From Phytopseudomonas dryadis (lineage in GTDB: Bacteria; Pseudomonadota; Gammaproteobacteria; Pseudomonadales; Pseudomonadaceae), in NCBI RefSeq assembly GCF_004327355.1, contig NZ_QJUM01000018.1:62001-126000 (forward strand): a DNA stretch of 64,000 nucleotides, written 5' to 3'. The position numbers and the translations under genes were made by a program. Below are positions 10,508 to 20,041 of this stretch, in pieces. Below the pieces are notes generated by a model that searched no databases, was not told where the DNA came from, and was given only the letters and a program-made list of their open reading frames with translations. Numbering within the stretch: the first letter of the stretch is position 1; the number at the start of each line of letters is the position of its first letter.

Positions 10508-11494
10508 ATGAAGACAACTTCGTTTCGCTTCGGCCTGACGGTTCTGGCCTGCATCATGGGCACGATGAGCATTTCCGCCCAGGCGGCCGAGCGTTGGAAC
10601 ATGTCGGTCGAACAGCCGGATGGCAACTCCATTACCAAAGTCGCCAAGGATTTCGCCAAGGAGGTTTCCACCGCCACCGCGGGCGAGCTGGAAATCCGCG
10701 TACACGCCAACTCCTCGCTGTTCAAGCGTCCCGAGGTCAAGCGGGCGGTGCAGACTGGCCAGATTCAGATCGGCGATGTACTGATGTCGGTACTGGGTAA
10801 CGAGGATGCGATCTACGAGATCGACAGCGTGCCGTTCCTGGCGCGCAACTACAGCGATGCGCAGAAACTCTGGGAAGTCAGCAGGCCGGCCGTCGAGGCT
10901 CGCCTGGAGAAGCAAGGCATCAAGCTGCTGTACGCCATGCCCTGGTCGCCGCAGAGCATCTTCACCAAGACGCCGATCAGCAGCATGGCCGATTTCAAGG
11001 GCATGAAGTTCCGCGCCTACAACCCGGCCACCTCGCGCATGACCGAGCTGATGGGCGCGGTGCCCACGGTGATCAACACCGGTGAAGTGCCCCAGGCCTT
11101 CAGCACCGGCATGATCAACGGCATGCTCACCTCGCCGACCACCGGTGTCGACACCCAGGCCTGGGATTTCTCCAAATACTACTACGACGTCAAGGCATTC
11201 ATTCCGAAGAACTTCGTGATCGTCAACGCCCGCGCCTTCGCCCGCCTGCCGGAAGCCTCGCAGCAGGCCGTGCTGGCAGCGGCGGCACGTGCCGAGGAGC
11301 AGGGCTGGGCGGCGGCCGAGGCGGAAACCGGCAAGCTGGTCGCCACCCTGGCCGAGCATGGCATGCAGGTCAGCGAGAGTGCGCCGGCGGAAGTCGAAAG
11401 CGGCTTCGAAAGCATCGGGGCGACCATGGCCGCCGAGTGGCTGCAGCGCACCGGCGATGAAGGCCAGGCGATCATCGACGCCTATCGCAAGTGA
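10508..11494 (+). CDS. dctP: TRAP transporter substrate-binding protein (DctP)
   Basis: A 328-residue periplasmic binding protein. The signal peptide (KTTSFRFGLTVLACIMG to SAQAA) is followed by the DctP start ERWNMSVEQPDGN. The motif KGMKFRAYNPATSRMTELMGA holds the conserved Arg that binds the substrate carboxylate in TRAP receptors. With DctQ and DctM it forms an ion-gradient-driven uptake system. Structures of Bordetella DctP6/DctP7 bound to pyroglutamate make 5-oxoproline a good candidate ligand in this context, which is inference from neighbours. Confidence 0.92.
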   Translation: MKTTSFRFGLTVLACIMGTMSISAQAAERWNMSVEQPDGNSITKVAKDFAKEVSTATAGELEIRVHANSSLFKRPEVKRAVQTGQIQIGDVLMSVLGNEDAIYEIDSVPFLARNYSDAQKLWEVSRPAVEARLEKQGIKLLYAMPWSPQSIFTKTPISSMADFKGMKFRAYNPATSRMTELMGAVPTVINTGEVPQAFSTGMINGMLTSPTTGVDTQAWDFSKYYYDVKAFIPKNFVIVNARAFARLPEASQQAVLAAAARAEEQGWAAAEAETGKLVATLAEHGMQVSESAPAEVESGFESIGATMAAEWLQRTGDEGQAIIDAYRK

Positions 11495-11625
11495 TGAAGC
11501 GGCAGCGGGCGTGGCTCACGCTCGCTGCCATCGTGGTGAAAGCCCACAGGCGTTTTCATCCCCCGAACCGCGCAAGGTGGCGACGCCTTGCCAATCGCTC
11601 CCTTCGCGTGCGAGGCGTTTGCGCC

Positions 11626-12129
11626 ATGAGTTGGCTACGTAAGTTGTATACCCTGTCCGGCATGCTTGCCGGTGTGTTCCTGATGCTGATCTGTCTGCTG
11701 ATCGTGGCGCAGATCCTGGCGCGTCAGTTCGGCAGCATGATTCCGTCGACCGACGAATTCGCCGCCTATTGCATGGCCGCATCGGGTTTCCTGGCGTTGC
11801 CCTATGCGTTGATGCGCGGCGCGCACATTCGCGTCGAGCTGCTGTTTCGCATCCTGCCGCGCCGCTGCCTGTTCGCCGTCGAGGTGCTCGGCAATATCGT
11901 CGGGCTGGTGATCGCCGCTTACCTGGCCTGGTACTGCGCACTATTCGTGCTCGAGTCCTACCAATTCAAGGAAGTGTCCTCCGGCTTGCTGCCGATCCCG
12001 ATGTGGCTGCCGCAACTGCCGATGGTGCTGGGCACCGCGATCCTGGTGATCGCCATGACCGAGCGCCTGGTGCTGGTGTGCATGGGCCGCCGTTTCGAAG
12101 ACGAAACCCCTGGCGTGATGAGCGAGTAA
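11626..12129 (+). CDS. dctQ: TRAP transporter small permease (DctQ)
   Basis: A 167-residue protein with four predicted membrane segments, the size and layout of DctQ. The ATG at 11626 (MSWLRKLYTLSG) has GAGGCG upstream; a longer frame from 11491 would add 45 basic residues unlike the family. The gap of 131 bases after dctP is unusually long for a TRAP operon and holds no gene. DctQ joins the DctM subunit in the inner membrane. Confidence 0.9.
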   Translation: MSWLRKLYTLSGMLAGVFLMLICLLIVAQILARQFGSMIPSTDEFAAYCMAASGFLALPYALMRGAHIRVELLFRILPRRCLFAVEVLGNIVGLVIAAYLAWYCALFVLESYQFKEVSSGLLPIPMWLPQLPMVLGTAILVIAMTERLVLVCMGRRFEDETPGVMSE

Positions 12130-12188
12130 GCAGCTCGCCTGACGAATAGACCCGGTGGCCAAGGCCGCCTGATAAAAGTGAGTTCGCC

Positions 12189-13493
12189 GTGGAATACACA
12201 ATCATTGCAATCACCCTGCTGGTGGCGCTGTTCGCGCTGCTCGGCGGCGGTGTCTGGGTGGCCTTGTCGCTGCTCGGGGTCGGCATCATCGGCATGGAGT
12301 TGTTCGGTGGCGCACCTGCCGGCTCGATTCTCGCCTCCAGCAGCTGGACGGCCAGTGCCAGCTGGACGCTGACGGCGCTGCCGCTGTTCATCTGGATGGG
12401 CGAGATTCTCTATCGCACCAAGCTTTCGGAAGACATGTTCAAAGGGCTTTCGCCCTGGGTTCGCGGGCTGCCGGGGCGCCTGCTGCACGTCAACGTACTG
12501 GGCTGCGGCATCTTCGCCGCGGTCAGCGGCTCGTCCGCCGCCACGGCGGCGACCATTGGCCGTATCTCCCTGCCCGAGCTCAAGTCGCGCGGCTACCCGC
12601 AAGGCATCTCCATGGGCTCGCTGGCCGGCGCCGGCACCCTCGGCCTGCTGATCCCGCCGTCGATCATGATGATCGTCTACGCCGTGGGTGCTCAGGTTTC
12701 GGTTTCGCGCTTGTTCATCGCCGGCATCCTGCCCGGTCTGCTGTTGCTGGCGATCTTCTCCGGCTACCTGATGATCTGGTCGAAGCTCAACGCCGACCAG
12801 TTGCCTGCGCAAGAGCCGGCGCTGCCGCTGCGGGAAAAGCTGCGCCGCGCGCGCCTGCTGATTCCGGTGGTGGTGCTGATCGTCTCGGTGATCGGCTCGA
12901 TCTACAGCGGTATCGCCACCGCCACCGAGGCCGCCGCGCTGGGCGTGGTAGGCGCGTTGCTCATCGCCCTGTACTCGCGCTCGCTGACGGTGGATACCTT
13001 CATGTCGAGCCTGCTCGGCGCGGTCAGCACCTCGTGCATGATCTTCTTCATCCTGCTGGGCGCAGCCTACCTGACCGCTGCGATGAGTTTCACCGGGCTA
13101 CCGACGGCGCTGGCCGACTGGATCATCGCCAAGCAGATGTCGCCTTACGTGTTGCTGCTGGCGCTGATGGTGTTCTTCGTCATCCTCGGCAGTTGCCTGG
13201 ACGGTATCTCGATCATCCTGCTGGCCACCGCGGTGATTCTGCCGGCCGTTCAGGCGGCGGGTATCGATCTGCTGTGGTTCGGCATCTTCATCATCCTCAC
13301 CGTGGAGATGGCGCAGATCACGCCGCCGGTGGGTTTCAACCTGTTCGTCATCCAGAACCTCACCGGCAAGGACATGTGGACGGTGGCCAAGGCCAGTTTC
13401 CCGTTTTTCCTGCTGCTGGTGTTCATGGCCATCATCATCACCCTCTTTCCTGAGATCGTGCTGGTGCTGCCGCAGGCCATGACCGCCGCTTGA
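12189..13493 (+). CDS. dctM: TRAP transporter large permease (DctM)
   Basis: A 434-residue polytopic membrane protein with about twelve membrane segments and the DctM signatures SGSSAATAATIGRISLPELK and GTLGLLIPPSIMMIVY (about residues 110-165). The second half repeats the inverted-topology fold with GSCLDGISIILLATAVILP and ITPPVGFNLFVIQN. It is the transporting subunit that couples substrate import to sodium flow. It lies 59 bases after dctQ and is followed by a strong terminator. Confidence 0.94.
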   Translation: MEYTIIAITLLVALFALLGGGVWVALSLLGVGIIGMELFGGAPAGSILASSSWTASASWTLTALPLFIWMGEILYRTKLSEDMFKGLSPWVRGLPGRLLHVNVLGCGIFAAVSGSSAATAATIGRISLPELKSRGYPQGISMGSLAGAGTLGLLIPPSIMMIVYAVGAQVSVSRLFIAGILPGLLLLAIFSGYLMIWSKLNADQLPAQEPALPLREKLRRARLLIPVVVLIVSVIGSIYSGIATATEAAALGVVGALLIALYSRSLTVDTFMSSLLGAVSTSCMIFFILLGAAYLTAAMSFTGLPTALADWIIAKQMSPYVLLLALMVFFVILGSCLDGISIILLATAVILPAVQAAGIDLLWFGIFIILTVEMAQITPPVGFNLFVIQNLTGKDMWTVAKASFPFFLLLVFMAIIITLFPEIVLVLPQAMTAA

Positions 13494-13520
13494 CGGGATA
13501 GCGCTGCCGTTCTCTCCATC

Positions 13521-13556
13521 AAGGCCCCACACAGCATGCTGTGTGGGGCCTTGTTA
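13521..13556 (+). terminator. Rho-independent terminator of dctPQM
   Basis: A perfect palindrome with 16-base arms spans 13521-13552 (left arm AAGGCCCCACACAGCA), followed by TTGTTA. It lies 28 bases after the dctM stop. The symmetric stem and weak U tract suggest it could work in either direction. Confidence 0.85.
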
Positions 13557-13776
13557 CATTCACAGGGCCCTGGTGAACGAAAATGTCGCCGCGTCGCAAG
13601 CGTCCGGTCATCGACTGTCGTTAAGCTCTGGCGGCACCTGTGACTCATGAGTCATCGCTCGAACCTGCGCGTGCAGCGGCTGCCCGGGTCACCCCGATCC
13701 GCTGGGCGAAGGTTGAACTAGGACATGGAACACGAATCGCAACTAGGGCCCTAGCAGCCCAAAACGGAGCATAAAC
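13557..13776 (+). promoter_or_regulatory. gdhB upstream region with two perfect palindromes
   Basis: This region holds two perfect dyads: TGACTCATGAGTCA (13641-13654) and CTAGGGCCCTAG (13743-13754), the second only 22 bases before the gdhB start. TGTCGTTAAG just upstream resembles part of a pseudomonad ArgR half-site, and gdhB of P. aeruginosa is known to be ArgR-controlled, but the match is loose. Whether the palindromes are operators is inference. Confidence 0.4.
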
Positions 13777-16700
13777 ATGGCGTTCTTCACCGCGGCCAGC
13801 AAAGCCGACTTCCAGCATCAACTGCAAGCGGCCCTGGCGCAGCACGTCAGCGAGCAGGATCTGCCACGCGTGGCCCTGTTCGCCGAGCAATTCTTCGGCA
13901 TCATCGCCCTCGACGAACTGACCCAGCGGCGCTTGTCCGACCTGATCGGCGCCACCCTGTCCTCCTGGCGCCTGCTGGCCAGCTTCGATCCCGCGCAGCC
14001 ACAGGTTCGCGTCTTCAACCCCGATTATGAAAAGCACGGCTGGCAGAGCACCCACACCGCCATCGAGGTGCTGCACCCGGACATCCCGTTCCTGGTCGAT
14101 TCCGTGCGTATCGAGCTCAAGCGCCGCGGTTACAGCATTCATACCCTGCAGAACAGCGTGATCAGCGTGCGCCGCGACAAGCACGGCGCGCTGCGGGATG
14201 TCCTGGCCAAGGGCAGCCAGGGCAAGGACATCCATCAGGAATCGCTGATGTTCCTGGAGATCGACCGCTGCGCCAGCAATGCCGAGATCAAGTCGCTGCA
14301 CAAGGCGCTGCTCGAGGTGCTCGAAGAGGTGCGCCTGAGCGTCGCCGACTTCCAGCCGATGAAGGCCAAGGCCCAGGAACTGCTGACCAGGCTGGGCAAG
14401 GGCAAGCCCGCCCGCGGACACAAGATCGATGCCGCCGAGCTCGAGGAAATCAAGGTGTTCCTCGCCTGGCTGCAGGATGACCACTTCACCTTCCTCGGTT
14501 ACGAGGAGTTCACCGTGCACGAGACTGCCGACGGCGGTTACATCGAATACGACGAGGCATCCCTGCTGGGGCTGTCCAAGCGCCTGCGCAGCGGGCTGAG
14601 CAAGGACGACCTGCATATCGAGTCCTATGCGCTCAACTACCTGCGCGAGCCGATGCTGCTGTCCTTCGCCAAGGCCGCGCAACCGAGCCGGGTGCACCGC
14701 CCGGCCTACCCGGATTTCGTCTCCATCCGCGAAATCGATGCCAAGGGCAAGGTGGTCAAGGAGTGCCGCTTCCTCGGCATCTACACCTCCATCGCCTACA
14801 GCGAGAGCGTGCGCGACATCCCCTATATCCGCCGCAAGGTCGCCGAGGTGGAGCGGCGCTCCGGCTTCACCGCCCAGGGCCACCTGAGCAAGGAACTGGT
14901 CAAGGTGCTCGAGGTGCTGCCGCGCGACGACCTGTTCCAGACGCCGGTGGAGGAGCTGTTCAACACCGCGTTGTCGATCGTGCAGATCCAGGAGCGCAAC
15001 AAGGTGCGCCTGTTCCTGCGTTTCGACCCCTACGGCCGATTCGTCTATGCCCTGGCCTATGTGCCGCGCGATGTGTACTCCACGGAAACCCGCCTGCGCA
15101 TCCAGCAGGTGCTGGTCGACCGCCTGCAGGCCAGCGACTGCGAGTTCTGGACCTACTTCTCCGAATCGGTCCTGGCCCGTGTGCAGTTCATCCTGCGTGT
15201 CGACCCCAGGACCAAGCTGGACATCGACCCGCAGCAACTCGAACGCGAAGTCATCCAGGCCTGCCGTTCCTGGACCGACGACTATGCCGCGCTGGTGGTG
15301 GAGAACTTCGGCGAGGCCAAGGGCACCCGCGTGCTCAGCGACTTCCCGAAGCATTTCCCGGCCGGCTACCGCGAGCGCTTCGCCGCCCATTCGGCGGTGG
15401 TCGACATGCAGCACCTGCGCAGCCTGTCCGATGAGCGCCCGCTGGTCATGAGCTTCTACCAGCCGCTGGTGCCGGGCGAGCGCCAGCTGCACTGCAAGCT
15501 GTACCACGCCGATACGCCACTGGCGCTGTCGGACGTGTTGCCGATCCTGGAGAACCTCGGGCTGCGCGTGCTCGGCGAGTTCCCGTACCGCCTGCAGCAC
15601 CAGAACGGCCGCGAATTCTGGATTCACGATTTCGCCTTCACCTACGCCGAAGGCCTGAAGCTGGATATCCAGCAGCTCAACGACACGCTGCAGGATGCCT
15701 TCGTGCACATCGTCCGTGGCGACGCCGAGAACGATGCCTTCAACCGCCTGGTGCTCAACGCCGGCCTGCCATGGCGCGACGTCGCCCTGTTGCGCGCCTA
15801 TGCCCGTTACCTCAAGCAGATCCGCCTGGGCTTCGACCTGGGCTACATCGCCAACACGCTGCTCAACCACACCGATATCGCCCGCGAGCTGGTGCGCCTG
15901 TTCAAGACCCGCTTCTACCTGGCGCGCAAGCTCCATGCCGACGACCTGCACGACAAGCAGCACAAGCTGGAACAGGCCATCCTCGGCGCCCTGGACAACG
16001 TCGCGGTGCTCAACGAAGACCGCATCCTGCGGCGCTACCTGGACCTGATCAAGGCCACCCAGCGCACCAACTTCTACCAGGCCGACGCCGCGGGCGAGGC
16101 GAAGAGCTACTTCAGCTTCAAGTTCGATCCCAAACTCATTCCCGAGCTGCCGCGGCCGGTGCCCAGGTTCGAGATCTTCGTCTACTCGCCACGGGTCGAG
16201 GGCGTGCACCTGCGCTTCGGCAATGTCGCCCGCGGTGGCCTGCGCTGGTCCGATCGCGAGGAGGATTTCCGCACCGAAGTGCTCGGCCTGGTCAAGGCGC
16301 AGCAGGTGAAGAACGCGGTGATCGTGCCGGTCGGCGCCAAGGGCGGCTTCGTGCCCCGGCGTCTGCCGGTGGGCGGTGGCCGCGACGAGATCCAGGCCGA
16401 GGCGATCGCCTGCTACCGCATCTTCATCAGCGGCCTGCTCGATATCACCGACAACCTCAAGGAAGGCGCGGTGCTGCCGCCGGCCAACGTGGTGCGCCAC
16501 GATGACGACGACCCCTACCTGGTGGTAGCCGCCGACAAGGGCACCGCGACCTTCTCCGACATCGCCAACGGCATCGCCGCCGAGTACGACTTCTGGCTGG
16601 GCGATGCCTTCGCCTCCGGCGGTTCGGCCGGCTACGACCACAAGGGCATGGGCATCACCGCCAAGGGCGCCTGGGTCTCGGTGCAGCGGCATTTCCGCGA

Positions 16701-18648
16701 GCGCGGCATGGACGTGCAGAAAGACTCGACCACGGTGATCGGCATCGGCGACATGGCCGGCGACGTGTTCGGCAACGGCCTGCTGCTGTCCGAATCCCTG
16801 CAACTGGTGGCGGCGTTCAACCACCTGCACATCTTCATCGATCCCAATCCGGATGCGGCCAGCAGCTTCGTCGAGCGCAAGCGCCTGTTCGACCTGCCGC
16901 GCTCCAGCTGGGCCGACTACGACACCGCCTTGATCTCCAAGGGCGGCGGCCTGTTCCTGCGCAGTGCCAAGAGCATCGCCATCAGCCCGGAAATGAAGGC
17001 ACGCTTCGACATCGAGGCCGATCGCCTGGCGCCCACCGAACTGCTCAACGCGCTGCTCAAGGCGCCGGTCGACCTGATCTGGAACGGTGGCATCGGTACC
17101 TACGTCAAGTCGAGCCGCGAGAGCCACGCCGACGTCGGCGACAAGGCCAACGACCTGTTGCGCGTCGATGGGCGCGAGCTGCGCGCCAAGGTGGTGGGCG
17201 AGGGCGGCAACCTGGGCATGACGCAACTGGGTCGTGTCGAGTTCGGCCTTAATGGCGGCGCCAGCAACACCGACTTCATCGACAATGCCGGTGGCGTGGA
17301 CTGCTCCGACCACGAGGTGAACATCAAGATCCTGCTCAACGAGATCGTCACCGCCGGCGACATGACCGGCAAGCAGCGCAACAAGCTGCTCGCCGAGATG
17401 ACCGAGGCGGTCGGCGGCCTGGTGCTGGGCAACAACTACAAGCAGACCCAGGCATTGTCCCTGGCCGAGCGCCGCGCCCGCGAGCGGCAGGGCGAGTACA
17501 AGCGCCTGATGGCGGCACTGGAAGCGGCCGGCAAGCTGGATCGGGCGCTGGAGTTCCTGCCCACCGACGAGGAACTCAACGAGCGCGCGACCAAGGGCCA
17601 GGGGCTGACCCGCCCGGAACTCTCGGTACTGATCTCCTACAGCAAGATCGACCTCAAGGAATCGCTGCTCAAATCCGAGGTGCCGGACGACGATTACCTG
17701 GCCCGCGAGATGGAAACCGCCTTCCCGCCGCTGCTGGCGAAGAAGTACGGCGAGGCCATGCGCCGTCACCGCCTCAAGCGCGAGATCGTCAGCACGCAGA
17801 TCGCCAACGACCTGGTCAACCACATGGGCATCACCTTCGTGCAGCGCCTGAAGGAATCCACCGGGGTCAGCTCGGCCCATGTCGCCGGCGCCTACGTGGT
17901 GGTGCGCGATGTCTTCCACCTGCCGTTCTGGTGGCGGCAGATCGAGGCCCTGGATCATCAGGTGCCCGCCGAGCTGCAACTGACCATGATGGACGAACTG
18001 ATGCGCCTGGGCCGCCGCGCCACCCGCTGGTACCTGCGCAGCCGGCGCAACGATGTCGATGCCGCCCGCGATGTCGGCCACCTGGGGCCACGGGTCAAGG
18101 CGCTGGCCCTGCGTCTGGACGAACTGCTCGAGGGCCCGGCCCGCGATCAGTGGATGGCGCGCTACCAGGCCTACGTCGAAGCCGGCGTGCCCGAGCTGCT
18201 GGCCCGCGTGGTGGCCGGCACCAGCCACCTGTACACCCTGTTGCCGATCATCGAGGCGGCGGATCTGACCGGACGCGAACCGACCGAGGTGGCCGCGGCG
18301 TACTTCGCCGTGGCCGATGCCCTGGATCTGTCGTGGTACCTGCATCAGATCAGCGGCCTGAGCGTGGACAGCAACTGGCAGGCGCTGGCCCGCGAAGCCT
18401 TCCGCGACGACCTGGATGCCCAGCAACGGGCGATCACCGTTTCCGTGCTGCAACTGGCCGATGGGCCGGAAGCGATCGAGGAGCGGGTACAGGTCTGGCT
18501 GGAGCAGCATCGCCGCCTGGTCGATCGCTGGAAGGGCATGCTGGCCGAGCTGCGCGCCGCCACCGGCAGCGATTACGCCATGTATGCGGTGGCCAATCGC
18601 GAGCTCGGCGATCTGGCGCAGAGCGAGCATCCGCTGCTACCCGCTTGA
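13777..18648 (+). CDS. gdhB: NAD-specific glutamate dehydrogenase, 180-kDa class
   Basis: A 1623-residue protein, the length of the large NAD-glutamate dehydrogenase class (P. aeruginosa GdhB is close to 1620). A long N-terminal regulatory region is followed by the catalytic domain: VPVGAKGG places the catalytic Lys near residue 855, and GIGDMAGDVFG (about 989-999) is the Rossmann nucleotide-binding loop. It oxidises glutamate to 2-oxoglutarate and ammonia with NAD, feeding arginine- and glutamate-derived carbon into the TCA cycle. This connects in function with pyroglutamate hydrolysis (pxpABC, which yields glutamate) and GABA production by GbuA. It is monocistronic, with a terminator on its 3' side. 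Confidence 0.96.
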   Translation: MAFFTAASKADFQHQLQAALAQHVSEQDLPRVALFAEQFFGIIALDELTQRRLSDLIGATLSSWRLLASFDPAQPQVRVFNPDYEKHGWQSTHTAIEVLHPDIPFLVDSVRIELKRRGYSIHTLQNSVISVRRDKHGALRDVLAKGSQGKDIHQESLMFLEIDRCASNAEIKSLHKALLEVLEEVRLSVADFQPMKAKAQELLTRLGKGKPARGHKIDAAELEEIKVFLAWLQDDHFTFLGYEEFTVHETADGGYIEYDEASLLGLSKRLRSGLSKDDLHIESYALNYLREPMLLSFAKAAQPSRVHRPAYPDFVSIREIDAKGKVVKECRFLGIYTSIAYSESVRDIPYIRRKVAEVERRSGFTAQGHLSKELVKVLEVLPRDDLFQTPVEELFNTALSIVQIQERNKVRLFLRFDPYGRFVYALAYVPRDVYSTETRLRIQQVLVDRLQASDCEFWTYFSESVLARVQFILRVDPRTKLDIDPQQLEREVIQACRSWTDDYAALVVENFGEAKGTRVLSDFPKHFPAGYRERFAAHSAVVDMQHLRSLSDERPLVMSFYQPLVPGERQLHCKLYHADTPLALSDVLPILENLGLRVLGEFPYRLQHQNGREFWIHDFAFTYAEGLKLDIQQLNDTLQDAFVHIVRGDAENDAFNRLVLNAGLPWRDVALLRAYARYLKQIRLGFDLGYIANTLLNHTDIARELVRLFKTRFYLARKLHADDLHDKQHKLEQAILGALDNVAVLNEDRILRRYLDLIKATQRTNFYQADAAGEAKSYFSFKFDPKLIPELPRPVPRFEIFVYSPRVEGVHLRFGNVARGGLRWSDREEDFRTEVLGLVKAQQVKNAVIVPVGAKGGFVPRRLPVGGGRDEIQAEAIACYRIFISGLLDITDNLKEGAVLPPANVVRHDDDDPYLVVAADKGTATFSDIANGIAAEYDFWLGDAFASGGSAGYDHKGMGITAKGAWVSVQRHFRERGMDVQKDSTTVIGIGDMAGDVFGNGLLLSESLQLVAAFNHLHIFIDPNPDAASSFVERKRLFDLPRSSWADYDTALISKGGGLFLRSAKSIAISPEMKARFDIEADRLAPTELLNALLKAPVDLIWNGGIGTYVKSSRESHADVGDKANDLLRVDGRELRAKVVGEGGNLGMTQLGRVEFGLNGGASNTDFIDNAGGVDCSDHEVNIKILLNEIVTAGDMTGKQRNKLLAEMTEAVGGLVLGNNYKQTQALSLAERRARERQGEYKRLMAALEAAGKLDRALEFLPTDEELNERATKGQGLTRPELSVLISYSKIDLKESLLKSEVPDDDYLAREMETAFPPLLAKKYGEAMRRHRLKREIVSTQIANDLVNHMGITFVQRLKESTGVSSAHVAGAYVVVRDVFHLPFWWRQIEALDHQVPAELQLTMMDELMRLGRRATRWYLRSRRNDVDAARDVGHLGPRVKALALRLDELLEGPARDQWMARYQAYVEAGVPELLARVVAGTSHLYTLLPIIEAADLTGREPTEVAAAYFAVADALDLSWYLHQISGLSVDSNWQALAREAFRDDLDAQQRAITVSVLQLADGPEAIEERVQVWLEQHRRLVDRWKGMLAELRAATGSDYAMYAVANRELGDLAQSEHPLLPA

Positions 18649-18667
18649 CCGGCTGACGCTGAACGCG

Positions 18668-18696
18668 ACGCCCCGACTGGTTCGGGGCGTTTTTTA
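18668..18696 (+). terminator. Rho-independent terminator of gdhB
   Basis: ACGCCCCGA (18668-18676) pairs with TCGGGGCGT (18682-18690) across a five-base loop and is followed by a run of T. It lies 20 bases after the gdhB stop. Confidence 0.92.
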
Positions 18697-18758
18697 TGGC
18701 CTGCCATCCCTGGCGGCCACCGTCGCAAGCGACGTTAAAATGGCTCCTGGCCATTTTT
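18690..18758 (+). repeat. Terminator-linked repeat, copy A
   Basis: Starting in the gdhB terminator T-run, 32 bases (18690-18721: T6 then ATGGCCTGCCATCCCTGG, then CGGCCACC) recur exactly, on the other strand, at 22481-22512 just after the rmf terminator. Weaker similarity continues: GTCGC-AA-GCGAC, then AAAATGGC-TCCTG-GCCATTTT (18737-18757), itself a hairpin with a T-run. Further right, 18838-18872 resembles the palindromic repeats at 25542 and 25786. No gene is visible in 18649-18925. Confidence 0.7.
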
Positions 18759-18925
18759 TATGGGCGGGCCTGGCGAAGGTGTCGAGCAATCGAACGGGGC
18801 GTGCGGATGGTGCCGGCGCGCGGCGACACCCTGCGGGGGATCCCGGGTATCGCTTCGCTCCACCCAGGCTACGGTTGTCCAGTCTCCCGTGGGAGGTGCT
18901 TCAGCGGCGCTTAATGGCCATCGCC

Positions 18926-19924
18926 TCAGGGCTTCTGGCGCAACCCCTCGAGCAGGGCCTTGTGGAAGCGTTCCGGCTCCTGGATCTGCGGCGAGTGACC
19001 GAGGTCGGGGAAGGTGACCAGGGTTGCGCTGGGGATGCGTTTCGCGGTGGCCGGGCCCAGTTCCTTGTAGTTGCCCAGTTTGCTGCGCATGGCTTCGGGG
19101 GCGGCGTCCTTGCCGATGGCGGTGTTGTCCTGCTCGCCGATCAGCAGCAGGACCGGCATGCGCAGGTTGGCGAACTCGTAGACCACGGGCTGGGTGTAGA
19201 CCATGTCGTAGGTCAGCGCCGAGTTCCAGGCCACGGCTTCACGGCCTTCGCCCTGGAACATGCCGGCCTGCATGTCGACCCAGCGGTCGAACTCGGGGCG
19301 CCACTGTCCGGCGTAGTAGGTGTTCTTCTGGTAGTTGCGGCTGGCCTCGGCGCTGCTCTTCAGTTCGCGCTGGTACCACTGATCGACGCTCAGGTAGGGC
19401 ACGCCCAGGGTCTTCCAGTCTTCCAGGCCGATGGGATTGACCATCGCCAGTTGCTCGACCTGATCGGGGTAGAGCAGGGCGTAGCGGGTGGCGAGCATGC
19501 CGCCCATGGAATGGCCCATGACGGTGACCCGTTCGATACCCAGCTGTTGCAGCAGGGCGTGGGTGTTGCTCGCCAGTTGCTGGAAGCTGTACTGGTAATG
19601 GGCCGGCTTACTGGATTTGCAGAAACCCACCTGATCCGGCACCACCACCCGGTAGCCGGCCTCCGTCAGCGCGGCGATGCTGCCTTCCCAGGTGGCGCCG
19701 CAGAAGTTCTTGCCGTGCATCAGCACCACGGTGCGGCCATTGGGCTGTTTGCCCGGCACGTCCATGTAGGCCATCTGCAGCGCGCTGCCTTGCGATTCGA
19801 AGACGAAGCGCTTGACCTCGTGGGGGTAGTCGAAGCCTTCCAGTTCCGGCCCGTACACGGGCGTTGCGCTGGCGAGGGCGGGCAGGCTGCCCGTTAGCAG
19901 GAGGGGGGCGAGGAAACGTCGCAC
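18926..19924 (-). CDS. Secreted alpha/beta hydrolase
   Basis: A 332-residue alpha/beta-hydrolase. The nucleophile elbow is GHSMGG (Ser139), the acid is in IGEQDNT and the histidine in DLGHSPQ; LMHGKNFCGATW is the oxyanion loop. A short signal peptide (RRFLAPLLLTGSLPALASA) indicates export. The start is a GTG at 19924 with GGAG eight bases upstream. Similar to epoxide hydrolase/haloperoxidase-like hydrolases; the substrate cannot be read from the sequence. It stands alone between gdhB and the next minus-strand gene. Confidence 0.88.
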   Translation of the reverse strand: MRRFLAPLLLTGSLPALASATPVYGPELEGFDYPHEVKRFVFESQGSALQMAYMDVPGKQPNGRTVVLMHGKNFCGATWEGSIAALTEAGYRVVVPDQVGFCKSSKPAHYQYSFQQLASNTHALLQQLGIERVTVMGHSMGGMLATRYALLYPDQVEQLAMVNPIGLEDWKTLGVPYLSVDQWYQRELKSSAEASRNYQKNTYYAGQWRPEFDRWVDMQAGMFQGEGREAVAWNSALTYDMVYTQPVVYEFANLRMPVLLLIGEQDNTAIGKDAAPEAMRSKLGNYKELGPATAKRIPSATLVTFPDLGHSPQIQEPERFHKALLEGLRQKP

Positions 19925-20041
19925 AGGCGTGCTCCAGACAGAGAGTGTCTGCCGAGACTGGCACCGCCTGGCCGGCGAAGAAACCCGAAAGTCTTTACAA
20001 AAGCTGTCCGCTTCGGGCTGTCATGTGCCCGTGGCCGGGGC

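Noticed and set aside
13645..18630. A 1661-codon open frame on the minus strand opposite gdhB
   Set aside because: It is the mirror of gdhB in high-GC sequence; it is rich in Gly, Ala, Gln and His with no family motif, while the plus strand has clear glutamate dehydrogenase motifs.
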